From the NCBI GenBank assembly GCA_039795715.1, contig JBDKLD010000057.1:1-12736 (forward strand): DNA of 12,736 nt, given 5' to 3'. The position numbers were made by a program, and so were the translations under genes. The stretch is from JAGOSA01 sp039795715. GTDB taxonomy: Bacteria > Patescibacteriota > Minisyncoccia > Phycocordibacterales > UBA9973. Shown here one piece after another: positions 1 through 8,083 of this stretch. Position 1 is the stretch's first letter. Every line of letters starts with the position of its first letter. The notes under the pieces are model-generated. The model had not been told where the DNA came from, made no database searches, and saw only the letters and a list, made by a program, of their open reading frames with translations.

Positions 1-1
1 T

Positions 2-3000
2 TCAATCCAACTCGGCAAAGCTAACGCTACATCAGTCGACATCTGCAACAGTGCAACCTGTGACACCATCAACATTGGCAACCTCGCGACAACTGATGCT
101 GACACTATTGTTATCGGTGACATCCTCGACACCACATCAATCAATTCAACAGGATGGACGGTGACAGGAGCGGGTCTCATCACCACCTCAGGTGGCCTCT
201 CAGTCACTGGTGGTGACATCGGTCTTGCTGATACCACAGGAACCACATGGTCTATCAACTCAAGTGGTGTTGCATCACTCGGCGCATCCGCAACTATCGC
301 CGGCACAGCTGATGGCACTGACGCTCTCATCCTCACGGCAGGTGACATCCTTGTCACTAACGGTGATGTCGATGTCTCAGGCGGTGACTTCAATGTGACA
401 CTAGACGCTGCGGATGGTGCATCATTCTCATCAAACGCTACTGCTTCAGCTGATGCACTCACTGTCACTCTCGCAGGTACCGCAGACTCAGCTGGTATCG
501 ACGGACTCTTCATCTCTGCTACTGCTACCAACCAAACTAACCAGACCGTCAACGCTCTCAACATCTCTCTTGCTGCTGGTGGTACCGTATCAGGCGACGT
601 TGCTCGCGGTATCTTCCTTGATCTTGCTTCTGTCGGCAACGCTGCGAACACCACCAAAGCTATTGAAATTGAAAACACAGCTGCTTGGGACACTGACATT
701 GAACTTCAAAATGATGAGACGATCAGCAACGTGACTGATGGAACGATTGATATTACCGCAACAACAACAGACCTCTCTGGCGGACTTGTTGCTGGATCAT
801 CAAATGTTGCAATCACTCTTGCAACAGGATTTATTGATGCTGATGCGCTCACTCTCACTGCCGCGGTTGATGGCGGAACAGGCACTTCATCTGGTTCAGG
901 ACTCGAGGCGCGTACTGATGGGATTGGGTTGCTACAGGGGTGTGCGAATAATGAAATTTTGAAATGGGTTGAAGCAACTGATGTTTGGAACTGTGCAGCT
1001 GATACTAGTGGTGGACTTTCAGATGCTGACTATGGAGACATTACTGTTTCAGGTTCTGGTACGGTAATGACTATTGATAGCAACACAATCACAGCTGCGA
1101 AAATTGCTGATGATGTTATTGATTTTGCTGACATGGCTGATTCTATGACTATCGATGCCGCAACCGACATTAATCTCGGTGCCAATGCATTTACAATTGA
1201 TATGGATTCAACTGGAGACTTTTCAATTCGTGATGGCGTAACCGACATTGCTTCATTTACGGATAGTGGCGCAATTACTTTTGCGCCGACATCAGGTCAG
1301 TCGCTTACAACGACTATTGCAGGCGCAGGCACTCTTGCAACTAACATTACTGGATCAGGAAATGAAATCCACACACTTTCTTCAACTGGCGACATAATCT
1401 TTGTCGATGGAGCTACAACGTTTGCAACCTTCGACGATGCTGGTGGTATAAACTTTACGCCAACTCCGGCTTCTGACTTTATAATAAATGAAGGCACAGG
1501 AACAAATGTCCAAGTTACTGCTACTGCTGCTCCAACAGTAGATCTCATCGCTGTTACGAACTCGGGACAAGGCACAACAACAACTGCTGTTGACGGTTTG
1601 CAAGTTACTTTTGTAACAACTGCTGTTGCTGGAAGCGTCGATAATGCTGGCCTTCGTCTTGTAATGGATCCATCAGGTGCAACTGAAGCAGGTGACACTG
1701 TTGAAGCTATCGATATTCCAAACATCACAAACCCAACTGGTGTAGCAACAGGTGTCAGAATCGGAAGTGGTTATGACCGAGGCATTTCATTCTTGGATTC
1801 TGCTGGCGACTACGCAGCATTTACTGCGCCAGCTGATGTCACCACAAGTTACACATGGACACTTCCAGCAGCTGGCGGTACAGCTGGTTGTCTCAAATCT
1901 GATTCGAGCAATGTCCTCTCAGTTTCTGCTTGCGGTGATGTCTTGATCAACAACTACACGGCAAACGGTAGCAACTGGACCAAGCCAGCCAATGCAGTGA
2001 TGGTTATTGTGGAAATGATCGGTGGTGGTGGCGCAGGCGGTGGAGGCGCTGGATCTGCAAACGTGGCAACCGACGGTGGCGGTGGCGGTGGAGGAGGTGC
2101 TTATGCGACAAAAGCTTTTGATGCAGGAACTATTGCAACAGGTTCAAACATTATCGTGCCAGCGGCAACTGCAAACGTGGCAACACTTACAGACGGTACT
2201 GCTGGTGGAAGTGCCTGTGTTACTACTGGTGCAACTTGCGGCGCTGGTACTGTTTACCTGATTGCATATGGTGGCGGTGGCGGTGGCGCAGCAGCAGCAA
2301 ACAACGGTACTAACGGAGGCGGAGGCGGAGGCGGAGGCGGCTCGCAAAACGCTGGAACGAGTGCGACTACTGCTACTGCCGGTTTTGGCGGAGGTCCAAC
2401 TGGTGGTGCGGCCAACACAGCAGCTGACGGATTTGGTGGCGGTGGCGGTGGAACAGGACAAGCAAACGGTACAGCTGGCGGTGCCGGTGGATTTGGTGGA
2501 GGCGGTGGAGGCGGTGCCTCACTCACGGGCGGTGGAACTGGTATTGGTGTCGGCGGTAACTCTGTTCGCGGTGGTGGCGGTGGTGGCGCTGGTGCATCCT
2601 GCGGAGTCACTTGTGTGGCTCGTGTTGGTCTTGCTGGCGGTAATAGTGGATCACTTGGAAACGGCGGTGGTACGGCTGGTGCAGTAAACGGTGGCGTCGG
2701 CGGAAATGGAACTGATGGATTGGCAAATGCTGTCTATGGTGGCGGTGGCGGAGGTGGTGGCGGAAGTATAAACAATGCAGGCACCGGCGGAGCCGGCGGT
2801 ATCGGCGGTGCTCCGGGTGGCGGTGGCGGTGGCGGTGGCGTTGGCGGTAACTCTGCAGGTGCTACTCCTGGTACTGGAGGTACTGGCGGAGGTGGTGCAC
2901 GTGGCGAAGTTAAAATCACAACACTTCGTGGAACAGGCGCTGACTTGGCTGAAATATATAGTACAAATGATATAGATATGGAGGCTGGAGACGTGGTTGC

Positions 3001-4864
3001 AATAGACAAAACACTCGTGGCTGGAGTCAAAAAGACTGAAAGAGCCTATGATTCCAATGTCATCGGCGTTATCTCAACTGATCCAGGTGTGGTTATCGGT
3101 AACATCAATGAAGACCCTGGCAAAACACCGGTCATCGTCGCACTCTCTGGTCGCGTGCCAATGAAAGTAACTCTTGAAAATGGTCCGATTAAAAAAGGTG
3201 ACTTACTCACACCTTCATCTACGCCAGGTAAAGCAATGAAAGCAATCAAGGCTGGAGTTATTATCGGACAATCAATGACTGATTACGATGGCAGTATGCC
3301 GCTTGGCTATGTTGTTGCCTTCATTAAAAATACCTATGCTCATGGTGAAAAAATCAGTGAAGTTCTTTCTGGAGAAGCTGCTCCAACTACAGACGCTGAT
3401 GGAAATATAATAGTGCCTGCTGCTGTCGCACCAATGACGATTCAACAGCAAGCATTGTCATACTTCAAAGCACACAAAGGTGCTCTCGCTGAAGCGGTTG
3501 AGATTTCTGAAATAAATACCGATAGATTGACAGCCGGTCTTGAAATAATTACACCAAAAGTTATTACTAGTGACCTGGCAACAGATACAATCTCAGCAAG
3601 TACAGGCAAGGACATTGGCATGAATCTCGATGCTGATGGAAAGTTTGTGATTAATTCTGTGACTGCTGGCGTGGCGGGCGCAACGAGTGGCGACACAACA
3701 GATCCAGTGACGGGGGAAACTATTCCAGGAACAACAACTACCACGACTACATCGACACCGGTGATTACTTTCGACTCATTGGGAAATGCACTCTTTGCTG
3801 GAACAGTTACTGCAAAAAATATTAGCGCAGAAAGTATCAGCGGGATAAATGTTATTACTGATCAACTCTCAACTCTTGAAGATACTGTCAATAGTATTTC
3901 AAGTCAGCACATTGATCTTTCGAGTCTCGTAACACTTGCTACTACTGTGGGAGAATTGGGTACAAAAGTTGATGCTCTCGACACTGACCTTACCGCACGC
4001 CTTACGGCTGTCGAAGGTAGCTTGGCGAGTGTCTCACTCACCGATGCGGTACTTACCACACTCTCAGTTTCTGGTTCAGCGACATTCTCAGGTGGGCTTA
4101 TGACTGATTCGATTGGAACACTTGGCAGTACACTTACACTTTCGAGTAACGTAGACTTTATTGGTCGGCCATACTTTACGACTGACACTGGTGGATTTGC
4201 AGTTGTAAAAACTGGCGCAACAGAAGTCGCAGTAGAATTCAGTAGCGACTACCTCGATCAGCCAATCGTGAACGCAACGATTTCGCTTGATGATGCAGAT
4301 TCAGCAAATGCTACGGCGATATTTACTGATGATGTTCGTTACCTTGTTACCAAGAAGAGCATGCACGGATTTACTATCTTGCTCAACAAGCCTGCGACCA
4401 GCGATATCCGCTTTAGTTGGATGGCGCTTGCAGTACACAATCCAACAACAGTATTTTCTCTGATTACTGAGCCACAAAATCCAGAGGGAAATCAAAATGA
4501 TGGAAATGGAAATATTCCACCACCACCTAATCCTGGCGATACGCCACCAAATGGTGGGGGAGACACGACGGGTGGCGGCGGCACCACTCCTCCAAGTGGT
4601 CCGGACACAGTACCGCCAGTAATTTCTCTAGTGGGTAATTCTGCTGTGACTATTACTGCAGGTGACACCTTCGCAGATCCGGGAGCAACCGCGCTTGACG
4701 ATGTTGACGGCGATGTGACAGTATCAATAATAGTAAGTGGAATTGTAAATACAGAAGTGCCTGGAACGTATACACTTGCATATATTGCTGCTGATTCTGC
4801 GGGTAATACCGCGGGTGCTGAGAGAACAGTGACTGTTGTTCCTACCCCAGCTCCAACTGAGTAA
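2..4864 (+). CDS. Giant tail-fibre-like surface adhesin, 5'-truncated
   Basis: The frame is open from the first base, so the protein begins outside the window; the GTG at 161 is only an internal codon. The visible part is 1620 residues and ends with TAA. Residues 1-645 are a repetitive Thr/Ser/Asp/Gly-rich stalk, probably beta-structured, with the motif NEILKWVEATDVWNCA near 318-332 typical of tail-fibre-like proteins. Residues about 649-973 form a glycine-rich domain. Residues 980-1115 resemble an autocleavage or fibre domain (starts ADLAEIYSTND). Residues 1275-1345 are heptad-like (coiled coil), and 1383-1480 form a beta domain resembling H-type lectins. A Pro/Gly linker follows, then a DUF5011-type Ig domain (about 1536-1613, VPPVISLVGN). 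All ten cysteines lie in five close pairs. There is no LPXTG motif or C-terminal membrane helix, so any anchor must be N-terminal and unseen. Likely an exported adhesin; the ligand is unknown. A prophage fibre is the alternative, but no phage genes are adjacent. Confidence 0.85.
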   Translation, partial: SIQLGKANATSVDICNSATCDTINIGNLATTDADTIVIGDILDTTSINSTGWTVTGAGLITTSGGLSVTGGDIGLADTTGTTWSINSSGVASLGASATIAGTADGTDALILTAGDILVTNGDVDVSGGDFNVTLDAADGASFSSNATASADALTVTLAGTADSAGIDGLFISATATNQTNQTVNALNISLAAGGTVSGDVARGIFLDLASVGNAANTTKAIEIENTAAWDTDIELQNDETISNVTDGTIDITATTTDLSGGLVAGSSNVAITLATGFIDADALTLTAAVDGGTGTSSGSGLEARTDGIGLLQGCANNEILKWVEATDVWNCAADTSGGLSDADYGDITVSGSGTVMTIDSNTITAAKIADDVIDFADMADSMTIDAATDINLGANAFTIDMDSTGDFSIRDGVTDIASFTDSGAITFAPTSGQSLTTTIAGAGTLATNITGSGNEIHTLSSTGDIIFVDGATTFATFDDAGGINFTPTPASDFIINEGTGTNVQVTATAAPTVDLIAVTNSGQGTTTTAVDGLQVTFVTTAVAGSVDNAGLRLVMDPSGATEAGDTVEAIDIPNITNPTGVATGVRIGSGYDRGISFLDSAGDYAAFTAPADVTTSYTWTLPAAGGTAGCLKSDSSNVLSVSACGDVLINNYTANGSNWTKPANAVMVIVEMIGGGGAGGGGAGSANVATDGGGGGGGGAYATKAFDAGTIATGSNIIVPAATANVATLTDGTAGGSACVTTGATCGAGTVYLIAYGGGGGGAAAANNGTNGGGGGGGGGSQNAGTSATTATAGFGGGPTGGAANTAADGFGGGGGGTGQANGTAGGAGGFGGGGGGGASLTGGGTGIGVGGNSVRGGGGGGAGASCGVTCVARVGLAGGNSGSLGNGGGTAGAVNGGVGGNGTDGLANAVYGGGGGGGGGSINNAGTGGAGGIGGAPGGGGGGGGVGGNSAGATPGTGGTGGGGARGEVKITTLRGTGADLAEIYSTNDIDMEAGDVVAIDKTLVAGVKKTERAYDSNVIGVISTDPGVVIGNINEDPGKTPVIVALSGRVPMKVTLENGPIKKGDLLTPSSTPGKAMKAIKAGVIIGQSMTDYDGSMPLGYVVAFIKNTYAHGEKISEVLSGEAAPTTDADGNIIVPAAVAPMTIQQQALSYFKAHKGALAEAVEISEINTDRLTAGLEIITPKVITSDLATDTISASTGKDIGMNLDADGKFVINSVTAGVAGATSGDTTDPVTGETIPGTTTTTTTSTPVITFDSLGNALFAGTVTAKNISAESISGINVITDQLSTLEDTVNSISSQHIDLSSLVTLATTVGELGTKVDALDTDLTARLTAVEGSLASVSLTDAVLTTLSVSGSATFSGGLMTDSIGTLGSTLTLSSNVDFIGRPYFTTDTGGFAVVKTGATEVAVEFSSDYLDQPIVNATISLDDADSANATAIFTDDVRYLVTKKSMHGFTILLNKPATSDIRFSWMALAVHNPTTVFSLITEPQNPEGNQNDGNGNIPPPPNPGDTPPNGGGDTTGGGGTTPPSGPDTVPPVISLVGNSAVTITAGDTFADPGATALDDVDGDVTVSIIVSGIVNTEVPGTYTLAYIAADSAGNTAGAERTVTVVPTPAPTE
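1946..2920 (+). repeat. Glycine-rich domain of the adhesin
   Basis: This stretch has dense GGT/GGC/GGA codons giving runs of up to nine glycines, interrupted by short Asn/Ala/Thr/Ser segments. It is introduced by a short beta-like lead (NNYTANGSNWTKPANAVMVI) and closed by GGGGARGEVKI. That arrangement, lead strands then Gly runs then a G-V-K-I closing strand, is the known pattern of glycine-rich domains in phage adhesins and bacterial surface proteins. In T-even-type adhesins such as S16 gp38, Gly runs pack as polyglycine-II helices; the same fold here is inference. Two Cys pairs (739/746 and 867/871) lie inside it. The frame is intact throughout. Confidence 0.8.
2939..3346 (+). other. Peptidase_G2-like fibre domain within the adhesin
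   Basis: Residues about 980-1115 run from DLAEIYSTND through VIGVISTDPG, ALSGRVPMKV and GDLLTPSSTPGKAMKA to GYVVAFIKNTY. I associate this arrangement with domains that follow fibre-like stalks in CPR surface proteins. It resembles the phage-fibre Peptidase_G2 (intramolecular chaperone autocleavage) family, where a D-x-A-E start precedes a GVIS-type core. Catalytic residues cannot be assigned by eye, and a non-cleaving structural version is equally possible. Codon use is less Gly-dominated than the preceding domain. Confidence 0.45.
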
Positions 4865-4867
4865 TTT

Positions 4868-4904
4868 CATATTTTGTGACGGGTTTTGATTCTTGTAAAA
4901 TATG
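4868..4904 (+). promoter_or_regulatory. AT-rich inverted repeat covering the start codon of the GT-C gene
   Basis: CATATTTT (4868-4875) and AAAATATG (4897-4904) are perfectly complementary 8-base arms; the right arm contains the ATG. An RNA stem here would hide the start codon. With only A-T pairs in the core and a 21-base loop it is weak, and it may be chance in AT-rich DNA. Confidence 0.3.
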
Positions 4905-6923
4905 AATTCAATTGTAAATAAATTAAAAAAAATTGGCGCGTCGCGATGGTCCAAAATCGTGGCGTTTTCCATACTCATGGTTTTTTTGGCATTGCTCGTG
5001 ACGTATAAAATAGCGTTACCTGCAGCTGAAGATTTGCCCCGGCAGATGAAAAATGGCCAAGAAATACTGCAAGGTAATTTTGCTAATCTCACCCAAAATG
5101 TCTATTCATTTACTGACCCCACGCACTATTTTGCCAACCACCACTGGTTGTATGGTGTGCTTGCATACCTTTCGTATCAAGTAGTTGGATGGAGCGGGAT
5201 GGTTATTTTTAAAGTACTCTTTGTCTTGCTTATATTTGCACTTCTCTTCAAGACTGCACTTCGCAGGGCAAATTTTTGGCTTGTAGCTATTTGTTCAATT
5301 CCGTTTCTGCTATTTCTCTCTGTTCGTTCTGGTCTGCGTCCTGAACTTTTCGGCTATTTTTTCATCGCACTTTACTTCTACTTACTAGGCAGATTGGAAG
5401 AAAATCCAAAAAGTTCACTCATTTACTGGCTTATCCCAGCACAGCTTTTGTGGGCAAACCTCCATATTACATTTCCGATCGGCGTCATGATCGTGGGTGG
5501 TTTTTTGCTAGAGAAAATTATTCTCAATCGGAAGCACTTTTGGAAGAATGTAGTCATTAAAAAATTGATTATCTTACTGGTTGTTCTGTCCGCAGTCAGT
5601 TTTGCCAATCCAAACGGTATTAAGGGTGCTATCTATTCTCTCGAAAGTAACACTGCCAAGGGCGGCACTATTGTTAGTGCTGAAGTACAACCACTGCGTA
5701 CAGTTGATAATGACACACCGAGTTCTTCTACTGATCCGGCACACCTTTTTATCTATCTCCTGCCAATTGCTGCACTGAGCTTTATCGTCAGTTACCGAAA
5801 AAAGCCGATACTTTATTTTGTTGCCACACTAGGGACGGCGCTCATTACCTTCAAGATTTTCCGCAGTTTTCCTTTTTTTGGCATGATGTTTTTGCTTGCA
5901 GTGCCGGCCAATTTCGATAACTTATTCCTACGTCTAAAAAAATTCCTCAAAACAAAATGGGCTTTCGTAAAAATTAGTTTTGAGACTGCTGCTGCCACGC
6001 TTATTATTATTGGACTTATTTTTACTACTCAAGCTTTTTACAAAAAAACAATTGGCGGAGGAATACAGCCTGGTATTGGGCTGACACCAACCTCCGAAAG
6101 TTCAGCACGCTTTTTCTTGGACAACAACCTCAAGGGTCCTATTTTTAACGATACTGACGTAGGGAGCTATCTTATTTGGTATCTCTACCCTCAGGAAAAA
6201 GTTTTTGCTGACAATCGTTTCGGCGATGCTTACTCGGAATCATTTTGGAAAGATGAGTATTTGGCCGCAATGACTAATGAACAGAAATGGAAGGAAGTAT
6301 CAGAAAAATATAATTTTAATACAATTTTTATTGATCAGTACGACAAAGGCAGCGGCATACGGGATTTTGTTTTTAATCGAATCCATGACCCTGCTTGGGT
6401 TTTCGTTTACGGAGATGACTACAATGTTATTTTAGTGAGAAATACTATTGAAAATAAAGAGGTTATTGATAAGTATGCAATTAACTTTGATAATTCGTAC
6501 GATCGATTTAGACATTTGGCAGAATCGATGAACGCCCGTGATCAAGTTACAGCAGGGGATCTATTCGGTTTAATGGGAGAAGTTATCTATACACGAGCGG
6601 CATTTGAACGAGCAGTAGCCCTTGACCCAAATATGGCAAAGATCTGGTTTATTCTAGGAAAGACAGAATTACAAAGAAATGATCAAGCCAATGCTGATAC
6701 TTCTCTTGCCCTTCTGTTTATCAACCAAGCAATTGAGCGTGGTTGGAAAACAGTGAACGCCTACAGTTTTCAAGCGCTCGCATACTATCGTCTAGGTCAA
6801 ATGGATAAAGCCAAGGAATCTGTGCGCAAAGAACTCAAGCTCAATCCAAAAAGTGAAGATGCGAAGACGTGGCTGACGACGTTTAAGAAAGATGATGCAG
6901 CTAAGTTACTCAAAAATGAATAA
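4902..6923 (+). CDS. GT-C-like multi-pass membrane protein with C-terminal TPRs
   Basis: A 673-residue integral membrane protein. The first membrane helix spans about 18-39. The first outer loop holds an acidic pair (E43-D44 in AEDLPR) followed by SFTDPTHYFANHHWL (69-83). A D-x-x-x-H/R...TDP...W-x-x-H-x-W-L signature in loop 1 is characteristic of a group of GT-C-fold polyprenyl-phosphate-sugar-dependent transferases. About ten further hydrophobic segments run to residue 380. Next is an outside domain (about 395-520) with GSYLIWYLYPQEKVFADNR, as in relatives. Residues about 540-665 form TPR-like helices (ERAVALDPNMAKIWFILGK; QALAYYRLGQMDKAKESV). It lies 37 bases after the adhesin and 6 bases before the GT2 gene, suggesting one operon. 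No SD precedes the ATG. Probable role: transfer of a lipid-linked sugar to an extracytoplasmic acceptor. The sugar and acceptor are unknown, and a non-enzymatic membrane protein cannot be excluded. Confidence 0.72.
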   Translation: MNSIVNKLKKIGASRWSKIVAFSILMVFLALLVTYKIALPAAEDLPRQMKNGQEILQGNFANLTQNVYSFTDPTHYFANHHWLYGVLAYLSYQVVGWSGMVIFKVLFVLLIFALLFKTALRRANFWLVAICSIPFLLFLSVRSGLRPELFGYFFIALYFYLLGRLEENPKSSLIYWLIPAQLLWANLHITFPIGVMIVGGFLLEKIILNRKHFWKNVVIKKLIILLVVLSAVSFANPNGIKGAIYSLESNTAKGGTIVSAEVQPLRTVDNDTPSSSTDPAHLFIYLLPIAALSFIVSYRKKPILYFVATLGTALITFKIFRSFPFFGMMFLLAVPANFDNLFLRLKKFLKTKWAFVKISFETAAATLIIIGLIFTTQAFYKKTIGGGIQPGIGLTPTSESSARFFLDNNLKGPIFNDTDVGSYLIWYLYPQEKVFADNRFGDAYSESFWKDEYLAAMTNEQKWKEVSEKYNFNTIFIDQYDKGSGIRDFVFNRIHDPAWVFVYGDDYNVILVRNTIENKEVIDKYAINFDNSYDRFRHLAESMNARDQVTAGDLFGLMGEVIYTRAAFERAVALDPNMAKIWFILGKTELQRNDQANADTSLALLFINQAIERGWKTVNAYSFQALAYYRLGQMDKAKESVRKELKLNPKSEDAKTWLTTFKKDDAAKLLKNE

Positions 6924-6929
6924 AGTAAT

Positions 6930-7658
6930 ATGAGTAAACCAAAAGTCATAGGTATCATTTTGGCGTACAAACATGCACAGTTTTTGGAAGGTTTGTATGC
7001 CAAACTCCCGCTCGATGTACTCGATGAGGTGATTATAACCAACGATGAGTCGGGGGATGGGATTGAGAAAATAGCCGAGCGACTCGGTGTGCCTTGCTAT
7101 AGTCATGATCGGCTTGGCTACGGTGGTAATATTAAATCTGGCGTCAAGATAGCTATGGAGCTGGGCGCTGACTACATGGTGGAAATTCATGGTGACGGAC
7201 AATTTGATACGGCTTTTATTGCGACGGCTGTCGCGAAAATGAATGAAGGGTATGATTGCGTTCTTGGCACACGCTTTGGCGATATGAAGCAACCGCTACG
7301 TGACAAGATGCCGATGGCAAAGTACCTAGCGAATATTTCACTGACATTTATTGAGTGCTTGGTTTTGGGCGTCCGAGTTGGCGAATTTCACACCGGTGCG
7401 CGCGTCTACAGTCGGAAAGTTTTTGAAAAAATAGATGTGTCGCGCACATCGAACGGTTTTCTTTTTGGTTTTGAAATTTTGGCGCTGATTGCATACTACC
7501 GTTTGAAAATGGGGGAAGTGCCAGTGCGGGCATACTATGGGCAAGCGCATACTTCAATAAATTATAAAAGCAGTATCAAGTATGCAATTCAAACATTTGG
7601 GGTATTATTTCAATATATAGTAGCAAGGATTGGAATACACACTAGGCTATTTCGCTAG
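6930..7658 (+). CDS. GT2 glycosyltransferase, DPM1-like (polyprenyl-phosphate sugar synthase type)
   Basis: A 242-residue GT-A-fold family 2 enzyme. Visible motifs are the N-terminal strand VIGIILAY (6-13), ITNDESGDG (36-44, in place of the usual VDDGSxDxT), GYGGNIKSG (63-71), the metal-binding region EIHGDGQFD (85-93), GTRF (113-116), MPMAKYLAN (127-135) and GEFHTGARVYSR (151-162). Together these mark the subfamily usually annotated as dolichol/polyprenyl-phosphate mannosyl- or glucosyltransferase-like, in which His commonly replaces the first Asp of DxD. It lacks the two C-terminal membrane helices of classic GtrB proteins, so it is probably a peripheral cytoplasmic enzyme. It starts 6 bases after the upstream stop and precedes a GtrA gene by 22 bases. 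Inferred product: an undecaprenyl-phosphate hexose that the downstream protein could flip. The donor sugar cannot be read from sequence. No SD is evident. Confidence 0.88.
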   Translation: MSKPKVIGIILAYKHAQFLEGLYAKLPLDVLDEVIITNDESGDGIEKIAERLGVPCYSHDRLGYGGNIKSGVKIAMELGADYMVEIHGDGQFDTAFIATAVAKMNEGYDCVLGTRFGDMKQPLRDKMPMAKYLANISLTFIECLVLGVRVGEFHTGARVYSRKVFEKIDVSRTSNGFLFGFEILALIAYYRLKMGEVPVRAYYGQAHTSINYKSSIKYAIQTFGVLFQYIVARIGIHTRLFR

Positions 7659-7680
7659 TTGAAAAAATGATAGTAATAAA

Positions 7681-8079
7681 ATGACGGATCAAATCGTAAA
7701 AAAAAATATTCACAAAACTTTGCGATACTTGATTGCTGGGGGATTGGGGGCGGGAACGAATTTTGTTATCTATTATATTCTGGTGAAGTTTTTTGATGTT
7801 TGGTATCTTGCTGCCTCTATTACTTCCTTCCTACTCTCGCTCATCGTCGGCTTTTATCTTCAGAAATATTTTACTTTCAAAAACATGACCAAAGATGGTA
7901 TTCACAAACAAGTCATCGCTTACTTTATTTTTTCTTTAATAAATCTTGTGGTCAATGTGATACTGATGCTTTTCTTTGTCGAAGTCTTGAGTGTGGACGC
8001 AATTTTATCAAAAGTGTTCACACTTGCTGTGCTCGCAGTGTGGAGCTTCTTTGTTTATAAAAATATAATTTTCAAATAA
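7681..8079 (+). CDS. GtrA-family membrane protein (putative lipid-linked sugar flippase)
   Basis: A 132-residue protein with four predicted membrane helices: about 14-36 (YLIAGGLGAGTNFVIYYIL), 40-60 (VWYLAASITSFLLSLIVGFY), 76-98 (VIAYFIFSLINLVVNVILML) and 105-128 (ILSKVFTLAVLAVWSFFVYKNI). The R-Y-L-I-A-G-G-L-G start, the Y-L-Q-K-Y-F-T-F-K cytosolic loop and the closing F-x-x-Y-K-x-x-I-F are GtrA hallmarks. Family members are thought to flip polyprenyl-phosphate sugars; some archaeal DPM synthases carry this unit fused to the GT2 domain. Here it is a separate gene just after the GT2 gene. It is the last gene before the shared terminator. The ATG lacks an SD site; codons 7-9 are Lys-rich, so no earlier start is needed. 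Confidence 0.9.
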   Translation: MTDQIVKKNIHKTLRYLIAGGLGAGTNFVIYYILVKFFDVWYLAASITSFLLSLIVGFYLQKYFTFKNMTKDGIHKQVIAYFIFSLINLVVNVILMLFFVEVLSVDAILSKVFTLAVLAVWSFFVYKNIIFK

Positions 8080-8083
8080 AAAA

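Noticed and set aside
2144..3030. Long minus-strand frames rich in Pro, Ala and Cys opposite the glycine-rich region
   Set aside because: They are the complement of GGN glycine codons (CCN proline) and of the neighbouring low-complexity sequence; no start signals or family motifs.
161..4864. GTG at 161 as the true start of the adhesin
   Set aside because: The same frame stays open for 53 more codons to the window edge with the same type of repeat sequence and a Cys pair, so the gene is truncated rather than starting here.
4874..4901. TTGTGA-16-TAAAAT as a promoter for the GT-C gene
   Set aside because: The -10 directly abuts the ATG, so transcription would begin downstream of the start codon; the next ATG would remove most of the first membrane helix.
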